From the NCBI GenBank assembly GCA_039566865.1, contig CM076955.1, forward strand, positions 18,211,501-18,275,500: a DNA stretch of 64,000 nucleotides. The letters run 5' to 3'. The translations under genes and the position numbers were made by a program. This DNA comes from Aurelia coerulea. Lineage: Eukaryota; Cnidaria; Scyphozoa; Semaeostomeae; Ulmaridae. This document shows positions 37,611 through 50,209 of the stretch, piece after piece; position 1 is the first letter of the stretch, and every line of letters starts with the position of its first letter. Under the pieces are notes generated by a model, which was not told the DNA's origin, searched no databases, and saw only the letters and a program-made list of their open reading frames with translations.

Positions 37611-40600
37611 TTCCAATAAAAAGTTACAATATATTTACGAACTACACTACACTACTTACAGAATTACTCTACAATATGAGCTACCCTACACTACTTACAT
37701 AATTACCCTACAATACTACTACAACGATACCCCAAGGAGCAAAAAAGCAATGTCTACCCTGAGGCCATTAACATATAGATATATAATATAAGAAAAAGAA
37801 GAAACTAGTCAAAATATAAGACAAGAAAATAAATGACATGAACAAAAAGAACAACTACATAAAATCTACTCGTAAATTACTACTAAACGGGGAAAGGTGG
37901 TGGCATGTAATGAAGTTTGGAATTATCTTAATCAAATCGACCAGTTTTATGGATATACTGCAAAGTTAATTGTAATATATTTCTATTAACTTCATTGGAA
38001 AGTTCTTTATCACCATACAGTAAGAGCTCCGTAAGAACCTTATTTGAAGGATTAATGTACCCAAATGGTGTCAGTAGCGAAAGGACTCCAGCGAGAAGAT
38101 CACGTCGTTCCTCATCAAAAGAAGGGCAATTACTTAAAGGAGGAGCTCTCTCAGTATTTAAACTAATCGAGGAGAGAGCACCCCCTGTCTAAGAATTTCT
38201 CATATGAATTTGATTTCTTCAAGGAAAAACTATGGGCAGATGGTGACCTTTCTATATCAATATTTCTTCAATCAGCTTTTGCTGTGCTCATACAACGCGA
38301 GAAAATTTGCCAAAATACTTCAATCTCTTGGCTATCAAGCAGGATTCGATTCTTTCTAATCTCATCGAGTACTCTTGCTACTTTTTCTGGTTTACCCTCT
38401 ATGTTATTCATTTATTTTGACAGATGCTCAGCGGATCAGAAAGTGCTTTGGAAGAACACAGGTAGCTTATTTATTTCATTTTTAGAATTTTTAAAAATAT
38501 TTTAAGGATCAAAACAAAGTTAATTAAAGTTAAAAGACAAGTCCGCGGTTTATGAAATGACTGTTTAAAAACAACCTTACCAACTGCCGAAGAACAATTG
38601 TAACTTCTTTCCACGTTTTGACATCCGTAACAGCTGTAAACTTGTGAAACATTTTTCATAAGTTAGGCCAAATGTCGTCACCATTTTGTAAGAGTACGCG
38701 ATAAGGAGGCTAGCCTCGGTTTAGAGGTTAGGCTCAACATGACGTCGACGACTTACGAGGTGGACCTTGTGCGTTTATGACGTCACATCGCTCATTTCGC
38801 AGATTGAAATACGTGACTTCGTGGAGAAAAGAGAGAAAAAAGTTGGAAAAAGTACTAAACACAATTTACAACAGTGTAATATTTTATTTTATTAACAATC
38901 ATACCAACCGCAGACTTGTCCTTTAATAGTAAATGGAAGTTTGCAAATAGAAATTATGCTTATGTACAAACTCTTGAATTTATTACTCCTGAATTTCCTT
39001 TGTTACCACGTATCCTGATTTTTCTAGATTCTTTTTTCCAGGCTCAGATAAAACGATATTGGTCCGAAATGTTTGCTTATGTAATCATTGAAGGGGGCAT
39101 GGTTTGACTCTCTGTGGATTAGTGCTTAAAGGTGATGTGTCCACGTAAGTACAGCAGCGTATACACTCTTGTCAAAATGTGCTGACACGACGCTGACGAA
39201 GAGCACGAGGAGTGCACTGCGATTGGTAGAATTTAACTGAACACATGCAAAATTAGAATTTAAATTTCACAACGAGGCTGCCTGCTGCGAGACTTCGGGT
39301 TCTGCTCTGGAATCGCAGCCGCAAGTAAGTCATCAGTCTGCTTATATTAGACCTGGCAATCTTTTTGAATCTACGATACAAGTGATCACATGAAGTATCA
39401 CGTGAAAATAGCAAAATCGCTGTACTTACATGGACACATTACCTTTAATAAGCATTGCTTTTCTTAGATAATATTAAATCTACATCTTTGCGATCAAGTT
39501 TGATTGAATAAATTCGAGCTAAACTTGAATAAATTCGAGATAAACTTGTCTCCTTTTCATCATAACTTTTTCTCGTCGCCCTTGCAAACTGTTTACTTCT
39601 CACACTGTCATGATCCGTTAGGCCAGCCGTTCATATTGTTCAATGATCCGTCAGGCCAACCGTTCATATTGTTCAACAATTTTGTCTTCAAGTGACCTGT
39701 GTCAGTCTTGGTATCAACTGATGGTGGCAAGGCTACTTTACACGGATCCAACTGTCAAGTCATTTGATTTGCATACACACGCTCTCGTAAGTATCTTTGT
39801 GCTAATGTTTATTCTTCTTAAAGGTGACCTGAAGTGAACATTTTTATTGATGCAAATGAACATCACTGTCGAATGATAAGAAATCCTGATTTTAAGTATC
39901 AGCTGATGACGTCATTTTGTTTGCAAATTACTAGGATAACATATGGAAATATAGCCTACGAGTAGACCCATTATCCTACAGAATAGAGGGTCTACGAAAT
40001 AATGAGATAAAGCTTGCTACGTCTGTTCAATTAATTATGTTAATCCTCTATTCAAATAATGTGTGAAACCCATCTAAACAAAGGCTGCATAAATTAAGTT
40101 CTAGAAACTTGGAACTGTAGTAGCAAGCTTTCGCTCATTAATTCGTAGACCCTTTTCTCCAGTTGGATAAGGGGTCTACACGTAGGCTAATGGAAATATA
40201 GCTGTATCTTATATTTGAAAGGTCACAGTTGTAAAAAACATTTCAGCTGAGCTAAATAAATGTAATATATGTTGCCTCATGACATAGTATCATGTTTAGA
40301 AAGGCATGTTAATTGAAAGAAGTTTTTGGTTAGATTTCCCTTTTGGAACATAGTCAACCTTGTATACTTTCTTTACTCTTTGCAAACAAAATGACTTCAT
40401 TAGCCAATCATACAAAATAGTGGATAACTCTGGAAGGAAACAAGATATCAACAAATTTTGAACAGAACTTCTTTTTATCCAATAATGCTATCCATTTGCA
40501 TTGATAAAAATTATCGCTTCAGATCACCTTTAATAGGAAAATAAATTGCAACTATTTGATGTTGATACGAGAAATTTACATCTAAAATCTATCGCCAAAA

Positions 40601-43600
40601 TAACTGAAAACGTTTTGATTACAAAATAAACCTCAATGTGTTTAACAAATATTTACCTTATGATACATCACACTTTGAAAATATATAACATAAACAGGTT
40701 TTCAAAAAGAACATAAATAAGTCAACCTTGAAAATCAATGCCCATAAGACCATCGTCATACCCTTGAAAGATGTTGCCTTTCATAGCTGTGCATTGAGTT
40801 TTTGTACTTTGATTTCCAATGTGAAGAGGCACTGAAATTTATATTAATATTGATAATATTCGTAACAAGCCGTAGTGTGTACATCACTGGGCTACAACAT
40901 GATTGTTTATGGCCATTTTTTCTCGATCTTACGGAATTAAGGATTTATTCAGACCAGTCAATTTAGTTATGACGTTCAGTTATTATTCATTTATAAATAA
41001 GATCCACGAAAGAGCATTAAGAATCGCATTCAAGGATTCGTCGTCAAATTTAGAAGAATTATTGATAAAGGCAGACTCAGTCACCATTCACCAAAGAAAT
41101 CTGCAGTTGCTAGCTACGGAAATTTATAAGACCAAAAATGATCTCAATCCTAAATCTATGGATGAAGTCTTCGTCGAGGAAAAAATCCCCTATAGACTAA
41201 GAGGTACTGGCAACTCTTCCGTACCGATTCCACAAACAAATACTTATCGTACAATCAGGTACACTGGACACAAACTCTGGCATTCGTTACCACTAGAACT
41301 AAAAGAGTCTCATACCTTGACAGAATTTAAGCGGAAGATAAAAAAGCATCAATTTAGGAATTGCAACTGTAGATTGTGTAAGAGATTTGTAAATAATTTA
41401 GGATTTGTATAGATATTTATTTATTTGTATTGTTAAGATGTAAATAGGATTCTTTAATTTCGAATTTTCGTTTTTGTTAATGGTTGGCCTTGATTAGCTT
41501 TAAGTAGTTATCTGCAAGCCAACCGTAAATAAATAAATAAATTATTATTATTATTAATATTATTCATTTGTATCTTTCATTAATTTCAGTCTGCGATCCA
41601 AGCAATGGGAAATTATGCTGAGCTCTCACCGCTAGATGAAATTGTTCTTGCAATCCTGAACTTTGATGTTCACAAGGTGATCAGAAAATGCAGGTAAATG
41701 TTTTTGGATGATGATGTAAAAAATGTTTTTGATTTTTGTGCCTGCATCTTTTGTTTTAGCTTGTGGAATTAATTTTATTTTGAATTCTTTAGTCACGTTA
41801 GCCCTGGCAATCAGCTAGACTAGTTTTTAGGGGGCCATGCCAAACATACTTTACAAAATAAAAATCTAATGATCTCCTAAGAACTTAATTATTTTTTTTT
41901 ATTTGAAAAGGTGTCTAGGCCAAGATGGCCTCTAACCTAATTACAACAAATAAAACTATAAGATTAAACTATGTTATTACAATATCATCAAATTAGCTAC
42001 AAAACAAAGAAACCAATGTCAATTGTCCTACTCCTACATAATAACAACATAATGAATACAATCTAATTTACACTATATTAATTATGATAGTAGACATTAA
42101 ATGGTGTACGTTTATTGCAAGCAGGATTCTGATTTCACTTTGGAACATTTTGATAAGAAAGTTGTTAACAGATTCACACAGTGCTTGTCCTTTTGACTCA
42201 ATAACCAGATAAATTTATTCCACGCACTGAGTTGGATGAAATTTGGGTACATATTTGCAATTACATTGATGATCTATTTATAATGGAGCTTGCTTGGCCT
42301 CATGGCTAAGTCCATTCAAGATTTTTGCAAATCCGGACAAGTGAAAATAATGAAAACAGGAGAAAGAGAAACTATGGAAAGTGTAGCTGGTGAGCCAAAA
42401 AACTATCCATTTCTGACACACCATGACAAATCGTTAACAAGGTCAATTTGAAGACTGATGATGTAATCTTTAGTCGAAGTCCTAAATAGTGCTCCGCAAT
42501 TTTCTTCGATTTTTGGTCGCCTACTTTTTGCGTTATAAGCGATTTCTTAAAATTCTTAGTCTAGAACAGCCTGAGTCAATGGACAAACATGTTTAGCCTT
42601 TATGTGTTTTCATTCACATAGCAACTCATTACTTTTCTTAATATTTACAGTCCTTCACAAAATCTATTGATACCAAAATTAGAATCCCAAAAATTTAGTA
42701 CTCCCTTGTCTCTACTGCTGAACAAAAAGTTTTTCTTGCCCCTGTAACATCCCCTCCCCCTCAGTCAATGCTTTAATTCCAAGCAGTTGTACCAATGCAA
42801 ATTACATCCAATCACGCCATGCTCACACCGATCAACATTGACTGAGGGGAGGAGGATTCAATATCGCGATTGTTGTAAAGGAATGCGGCGTGCGACGTAC
42901 GTTAGCTCTGCCGGGTGAGCCAGAAAAAAGTTCCCACTTTTGAAAATTCATAGCATCAAGAGTACTGGATGGATTGGAATGAATCAATATTTGCTTGACA
43001 GCCAACAGATCGAAATATGTTTATGATTTTTCTCGCCTTCTTATGAGCACTGGAAAATTGATAAATTCAAGTTTACAAAAACTTTGTGTTGCAAAATGAC
43101 TGAAAAGGCCTAAAATACTTTATCAAATCACAAAGGACTCCTCGCTCAGAACAACAGAAAATTAACTTTCTCATGAGTGAAAGATATCGTCTGCACATTT
43201 GTTGACATGGGATTGAAGATCTTTAGTATCTGTTCAAGAATCTATGTCTTATAACTCTTGAGAGAAGTGAAACGCCCGTGAGTATTGTTCTGTGTGAGGA
43301 GAGTCCTAACGATTTGATCAAGTGTTTTAGGCCCTTTTCAGTCATTTTGCAACCATGACATTTTTTTAAAGTTCAATTTACCTATATTTGCAGTTTTCGT
43401 AAGAAGACGAGAAAAATCACAAAAATACTTTGATCTTTTGGCTTTTAACTAGAATTTGACTCATTCAAATCCATGAAGGATTTGTGGTGCTACTAATTTT
43501 CGAAAGTGGGAAATTTTTCTGGCTCACCCGGTACTTTCTTGATGGAATTTTAGGCTACGTCTTTCCCTCCTTTTACGTCTGATCGATTGAAACACATTAG

Positions 43601-46600
43601 CGAGTTGATACAATTTCCTTGCAATATTTCTGACTTTATGATTATTAATTATTTTTGTTCCAGTGAAAATTTACCAAACTGGTGGTTTGTCGCTCATCTT
43701 ACTGACTTGCTGTTTCATTGTGGTATGCTGAAAGAACATGACTTGGGGTAAGAATAGTTGATTTCTCTCTTCTAAAGCTCTTTTTTGCTGCCATTTTTGG
43801 ATCCAGAAACGGTGTCCAAATTTAAATCAATGTTTTGAGATGAAAAGATGTTTAACTTTTCGATCTCCATTCTCAGCCAGGAGTAAATATTTCCGCAAAT
43901 CTTCAAACACTTATTCGGGAAAATCTTGGAACTGATCTTGACGAAGAATTATCAGAATTCGATGCCGGTTAGTTAATCCAAACGATTTGGAATAAAATAC
44001 GATTTTTTGTCTTATCAAAGGGCATACCGGGGAAAAAATAATGAAAATTTGAAGTTAGAGACAACCGTTTGTAGGAGAAGTCTTTGCTTCGGTTTACAAG
44101 CTCTCCTTTTCCTTCTGCAGATATGGAATACGTTTAAGAGAATTTTTACTTCTCGAATATTGCCAAAGCTTGATGTCAAATCACAGGTAAGCAAAATTCA
44201 TAATATACAGGGTGTCCCAATAAAATTGTGCCCCATTTGCATGGCTGCTGCGGAGGAGCTATTTGTTCTATTGTTCTGTTCTTGATACAGCTGCATAACT
44301 TAGAGTTTGAGACCTTGTCCTTGCCAATAGACCTTTTAGCTGTTCTGAAAAGAATCAGAATCGAACAACATTTCGTAGAATTTTGGAATGTGCACAATAG
44401 TAATAGAAGCTCTAACGCCACTCGATCGAACGTCGCGTGTAAAAATGTATAAAGATAACGCTCGATCCAGGCTCTTTTGTAGAAAAGCTAAAAGATCTAT
44501 TGGGTAAGTTATTGCTGATTTATGATGAGACAGGAAAGGCAAAATAATTGGTTGCTTCAAAAACTTTCTTTGTTCTCAAAAAATGTCAAAATTACATAAA
44601 TATATAGTGTAGCGTTGAAGAGGGCCTAACCATTCGAAGAAAACAGGCATCAATTTGGTCTTTTGCGCTTTTTGCTTACAATATCAAAATCAGAATTCAA
44701 GATTTATTTTATGCAATATCAAAATTACATAAATATTGAACGTAAGAGTGCCAGCAAAGTGCCAACAAATAACACACCATTTTAAGTCGCCTATAGCTAC
44801 AATGGATATTCTAAGTTCATTGTGAATTGTCTTAGAACATCTTTCTATGACTTAAGATATCAAAGAACGTTTGGCTTTTCAATCAAGACTTCAGTATATC
44901 ACATAGAATTATTTTCAGAGAAACATTACAGATCAGCAGCTGCTTCCACCCACCTATAACAAATCACAAATCATCACTGAATCATTTCCTATTTCATTAT
45001 GATTTGCAGTTTTCTAAGAACCTGAGATCAGCTTGTTAGCTCCTTCCTGCTGTTTCGTGGTGAAGGAAATTTCTTGGAATTCTAAATGTTTAGCTCGATG
45101 ACGCCAATAGGCAGATGGTCATACTGTGATCGCTTATTGTAGCGCACTCACATTGTATATCAATTTTCGCAGTTCCATTTGTGTTTGTTCTTAGAATCAA
45201 TGGCATTGGCACTCGATGAAAGACCGAGCAGGAAGCTCTTGTGACTTCTTGTGCCTGTACCGTAGAGTGCAGAAAGATGTTCAACCCTCCTCCACACAAA
45301 TATAGGTTTTTGATGGAACCTTCCTCGTTTCAATTGAAAACTGGTGTGTTTAAGGGATGGCATAAGCATTCATTTGTTTTAAGAGATCTTCCTCACAATC
45401 AGTGGCCGTGTGACCGTAATATTTTTCTGACTCTGCTGTGCCGGTTTCACCTAAAAATGTTATTCGTAACATCTAGACCTAAAGAACTGAATCGAATTCT
45501 GTTTGATAGCGGAAAAGTTGAGCATTCTTTACGATTTTCCTTTTGTGTTTTGAGCAACGAAAATATTGATGAGTTCGATTTACGAAAAATGTTCAGTTGC
45601 AAAATGCTTGAAAATATTTCATTAAAATTACAATGAATCTCCTCATTTAGAACAATGCACAAGGTAAGGCAAATGTCATTCTATCTCCCGGAGGAGTTAA
45701 ACTATTTTTTTAACTATTACTGGAGTTTGTTACCCCATGGAAATAGTCGTACCGACGATTTCTCTTACGCGGAACTCGGGGAAGGATAGTCTGAAGCTAT
45801 TCTGAAAAGAATCAGAATCGAACGATATTTTGCTGCATTTTATAGAATTTTAGAATGTGCACGATTGTGATAGAATAGAAGCTCTGACGGCACTCGATCG
45901 AACCTCGCGTATAAAAATGTATAAAAATAACGCTTGATGCAGACTGTTTTGTAGAATAGCTAACAGGTCTATTGAATTTAATTCAAGGCAAAATACGTGA
46001 ATCCCTGTACTGCAAGGAATCTACACCATGCCTATTTATTTGCAAATTCACGTACCAAACTATTCCATGCGTTGCTTGAGAGCAATATATGCTTATGGGA
46101 TTTTGCTCCACATAAAATTGAGGCAAAGGATATTCCATGATGTATTTCAAAAGAACTGACGTTATTGTGACAATGGTCGCATACAAGTTATGACAACGAG
46201 AACAATTAAAAACGAAGAGTTGTAAATCTAGGGGGCATTTTATTGGAGGCGGCCGGAGGCAGCATCGTGTACGAGGCTGAATACATTACATTTGACAGCA
46301 ACCAAATGTGGATTAAGCACCTAACTTCACTGAAGGTAGAATTAATCTGTCTAAAGTCTCGATGTTATTATCCCCATTAAAAGCTCATAGTCGCTCTAAT
46401 TGTATCGCATGGGAGAAATAGAGGAATTAGATTTTGAGGAAAACATGGCTGCTTTTAAGAGGGATTTAACCGTATTTAATCGTGCAGCAGCGGGGGCTCG
46501 GATATGTGGCTTATTTTAAATGCTAGGCCGTTTTTGATCAATTTACTCTTTGGTTGATATCCTCTCTGGTTTCGGCCTAGACTTATGACCTAGAATCCCT

Positions 46601-49600
46601 TGTTTCCCCGTGTTCTTTGATTTGTTGATGTCAATTCGGTCAACAGAGAATCACAACATTACTGTGAAATAACGGGCACACTTATTCAAAATGGCCTAAA
46701 GTAGCGGGAGTTTTTATGCACCGACATCCTGCCACAAAATCACTTCAAAATCTGGTTAAAGAGCTTCAACATTGGAAAGCAAACGTTTCGCGCAAAGAAT
46801 TATGTTTCCCTGACCTACTACTTCAAAATGTATACCTTTCAAACAATAGTCTTCCTCTGTAGAAACAAAATAAATTCATCGCAGTTACGAGCACTCTTGG
46901 TGATATTAACCGATTTTGCATGCAACGACAACAACTACCTAAATAGCGCCTCCTGATTGGTTGAAAAGGAAATTTTTGATTATTCTAGCAATTTGATTGG
47001 TACATAAAGATCCACTCTGTGAGGGCCTAAAGTTTGCTTGTTATTTCATAATGTTATGTCATAATGTAATGTTATGAGTCTCTATTAACCGAAGCGACAT
47101 CAACAAACCAAAGAACGCAAGGAAACGATGAACTCAAGGTCATACGTAGGAAATCACACGTTTTTGTATCATATTGCTGTGGTACCTGTACATGCAAGCC
47201 CTTGCAAGTAAGGGTTTTTGTGGATTGCGTTGTCAGTCAAAAATTTGCAATAAGCGCTTTAGCCTTGCATGGTCACCGAAGATGATATGCTGTCCTTCTG
47301 CAGATGATGATAATAACTCGAATTTTTATACAGGATAATCTATTAGTGCAAAAAGCATTGTTATCACTAGAGTCCTGTTCCTAAAGTTAAATCAAAAATA
47401 AAAACTTACAAAGTTTCAAATTTACAATCTTTAAGATCATTGGAAATATAGTTTATGCCTATTTAAAATGTTCTTCTAATGTTTTCCTAAAGGCAGCGTA
47501 TGTCAAGGGAAAGAAACCTAAGGCTACTAACATTCATGCTCATTTTTGTGAACATTGTGCCCGAATCTAAGCTGATATTTTGCCTAAGTATGCAAATTCT
47601 ACCAGATTTAGGTTGTGCAGCTCCCCAATCCATTATCTCCGTTTCCCCCCAAAAATTCGTCTCCAGAAATCCAAAAAGTTGATTGATCAGAAAATTATAT
47701 CCTTCCCTCTTCGAAGCTATGTACAAGTTTTGTGGTTTTTTTTAATTTTGCTCTCTTTTTTCTGTCGACCTAAACTGTTTAATTCTGTCAAATTTAATAG
47801 ATGTCACGAGAGATTGCGATAACTCAAAATTGTTTATGCACAACTCTTCAATTGTTTTTATTCGCGAGCATTTCACGTGACATCTGATGTAAGACAGACT
47901 TTGAATGTAATATAATCGTTGCTTTTTCTTTTTTAGTTTGTGGCAAATCGCTGCTGATTACCTCATAAGCTGCCCTACATATGGAAGGTACGCAACTTTA
48001 TTATTCAAACGTGCTATCCACATCATTCAGTGAAATTGGCTTGATTACTCAGATTTTTTTATGTGCCAGACGTCGGCGCGCATTTTCGACTCAGCCAGTA
48101 TGTTATTCCATAACATCAACCAGCGACCCCTCTCCTTTTATGTGTTTATTTTCGTTAGTTTTGTTTGAATTATAAATGCCAACCATAGTAGGGACCAGAT
48201 GACCAAGTGTCCTTCCCCGCTGTGGCTGATACATACTTATAATTTATCTGTTTGTAGTTTTTGATTTGCTAAATCATTAAATGAAAAAAAAAACATCGTT
48301 CATTGGGGTGAAATCCTTAGAAAACGGACCCCATCAATAAGGCCTACTTTCCATTCAATCATGAGGATCGTGCAATCTTTACTCAGAAGTATGACCATAG
48401 AATTGAATTTTATGAGCTCTTTGTTTGATACAAGAACCTTTATTCTCTGCTCTATTTGTCATACTGCTTAAGAGGCTCATGACTGCGAATTATATCAAAC
48501 TTCATAAAGAAGCAAGACTTAAAATTCGAGCCGTGGATCTAATTGGGCTTTCTACCTGAGATCCACAGTTCCATTACTTGTGTGTTATGAACTGATATCA
48601 CAACTCTCAACTAAGTGATTTTAAAAAGGACTGGTGTACTCAGTCTAATATCTAACTGGCAGTTTCACATGAGAAAAGCAAGATTATAGAAAACAGTCTA
48701 CACTTCAAGAACATATGCAAAGCTCCATTTTCTCAGTAGGAATCAGATTTACAAGTCTGTGCTAGATTATATCTAAGTAGGAGCTATGAAGAAAAAAGGC
48801 AGCTGATCAGAGTTCAAAGACCTTGCTTCCAAGACAATCGCAGGAGATGTTTATCAAAGTCAATTTTTATCGTTCGTTATCCCTTGAATTGGTTGCTTGG
48901 CTTTTTTAACCCACAGAACCTCAATACAGGGTGTCCCAGAAAAATTGTTCGACGTTTGGTTAAATGTCAAAAAATAACGATAAAATGTACAGGCTCCTGG
49001 TTAGATAACCCTGTTCCTAAGATTTTAAATTAATTTTAGACGCCAGAATCTTGCAAATCCGCTAAGAATTCACAGAGTTACAAGCTTTTGAAGTTCAAGT
49101 TTGTGCGAAAGCTGAAACCAGACGCCCCTAACTGTTGCTTGGCTTTTTTAACCTACAGGACCTCAATAGAACAGCTCGAAATGTTTACTAAAAGCCTTAT
49201 GCTTTGTAAAATATTATTGCCAAAACTACAGTAAAGCTTTGCCTTTAAGAAACCCCCTTTATGACTTCAGCCTATTGTTCTTCCTTAATTAGCCCTTTGT
49301 TCTCCTGTTGTATTGCTATAGCAAAATTTCAGGGTCTCAGTTTCTTAAAAAGCGTTTCTTAAAGGCGGGACTTTACTGTATTCTTTATCGACCTGTGCCT
49401 TCATTGCAATGTAACTTTCTCTTTGGAAGAAAGAACACTCATCACTGGATTTAGATTCCTTCTTAGATTCAATTGCAGTTGCACAAACGGAAATTTCAAA
49501 GAATAGCAGTATAATTGAATTTCAAAAATCTTTCAAGAAGTTGCAGTTTTTGCATTGGCAATTATGACGTGCACTGAACGGACATTTTTTAAACCTCAGC

Positions 49601-50155
49601 TGTACTTAAATCATTTTGCACTATTGTTTCTAAATTTGAGCAGTAGTGACCATGTTTATGACCAACGAGAATTTTAAAGAGCGCTGTCATATTTAGCTCC
49701 CAGTATGGAATGGAGACATGGCTTCAAAGGAACCCTTTTCCTTGCTAAAGAGAAGCTGTTATTTAAGTGGATACATTGTATGACGTGTCTGAACCCAGAA
49801 GCTGATACGATAGAAGTTAGTCTTTAAAGAGCTCCACTACTGTGAAGTGGCTGGACACAACTTTAATATATAGCTTAGCTTTGCTTGAAAGTAGATTTGC
49901 ATGTCAAGGCTGAATTTAAACGTTCATATTGAAGTGTTTTCTTACATTCGAAAATAGGGTTCCAAAGAGCTTAAACTACTTCGTACTGCGACTGTTACTA
50001 AAAAGGAAGCTATAGTCTGTCTCAAATTAGATATCACGTGAAAATGCCCGATAATAACAACATTCGAAGTATTTTGCATCAGTCATTTTGCGTTGTGACA
50101 TCTAAGTTGAGACAGACTTTAGTGTGTACAGTCTTGTTCATTCAACTCATCCGGA

Positions 50156-50209
<54 letters not shown>

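Noticed and set aside
45241..45636. 131-codon plus-strand open frame
   Set aside because: No domain, no splice context and composition typical of this AT-rich intron. It does not match NUP85, and mirrored frames on the other strand are of similar length.
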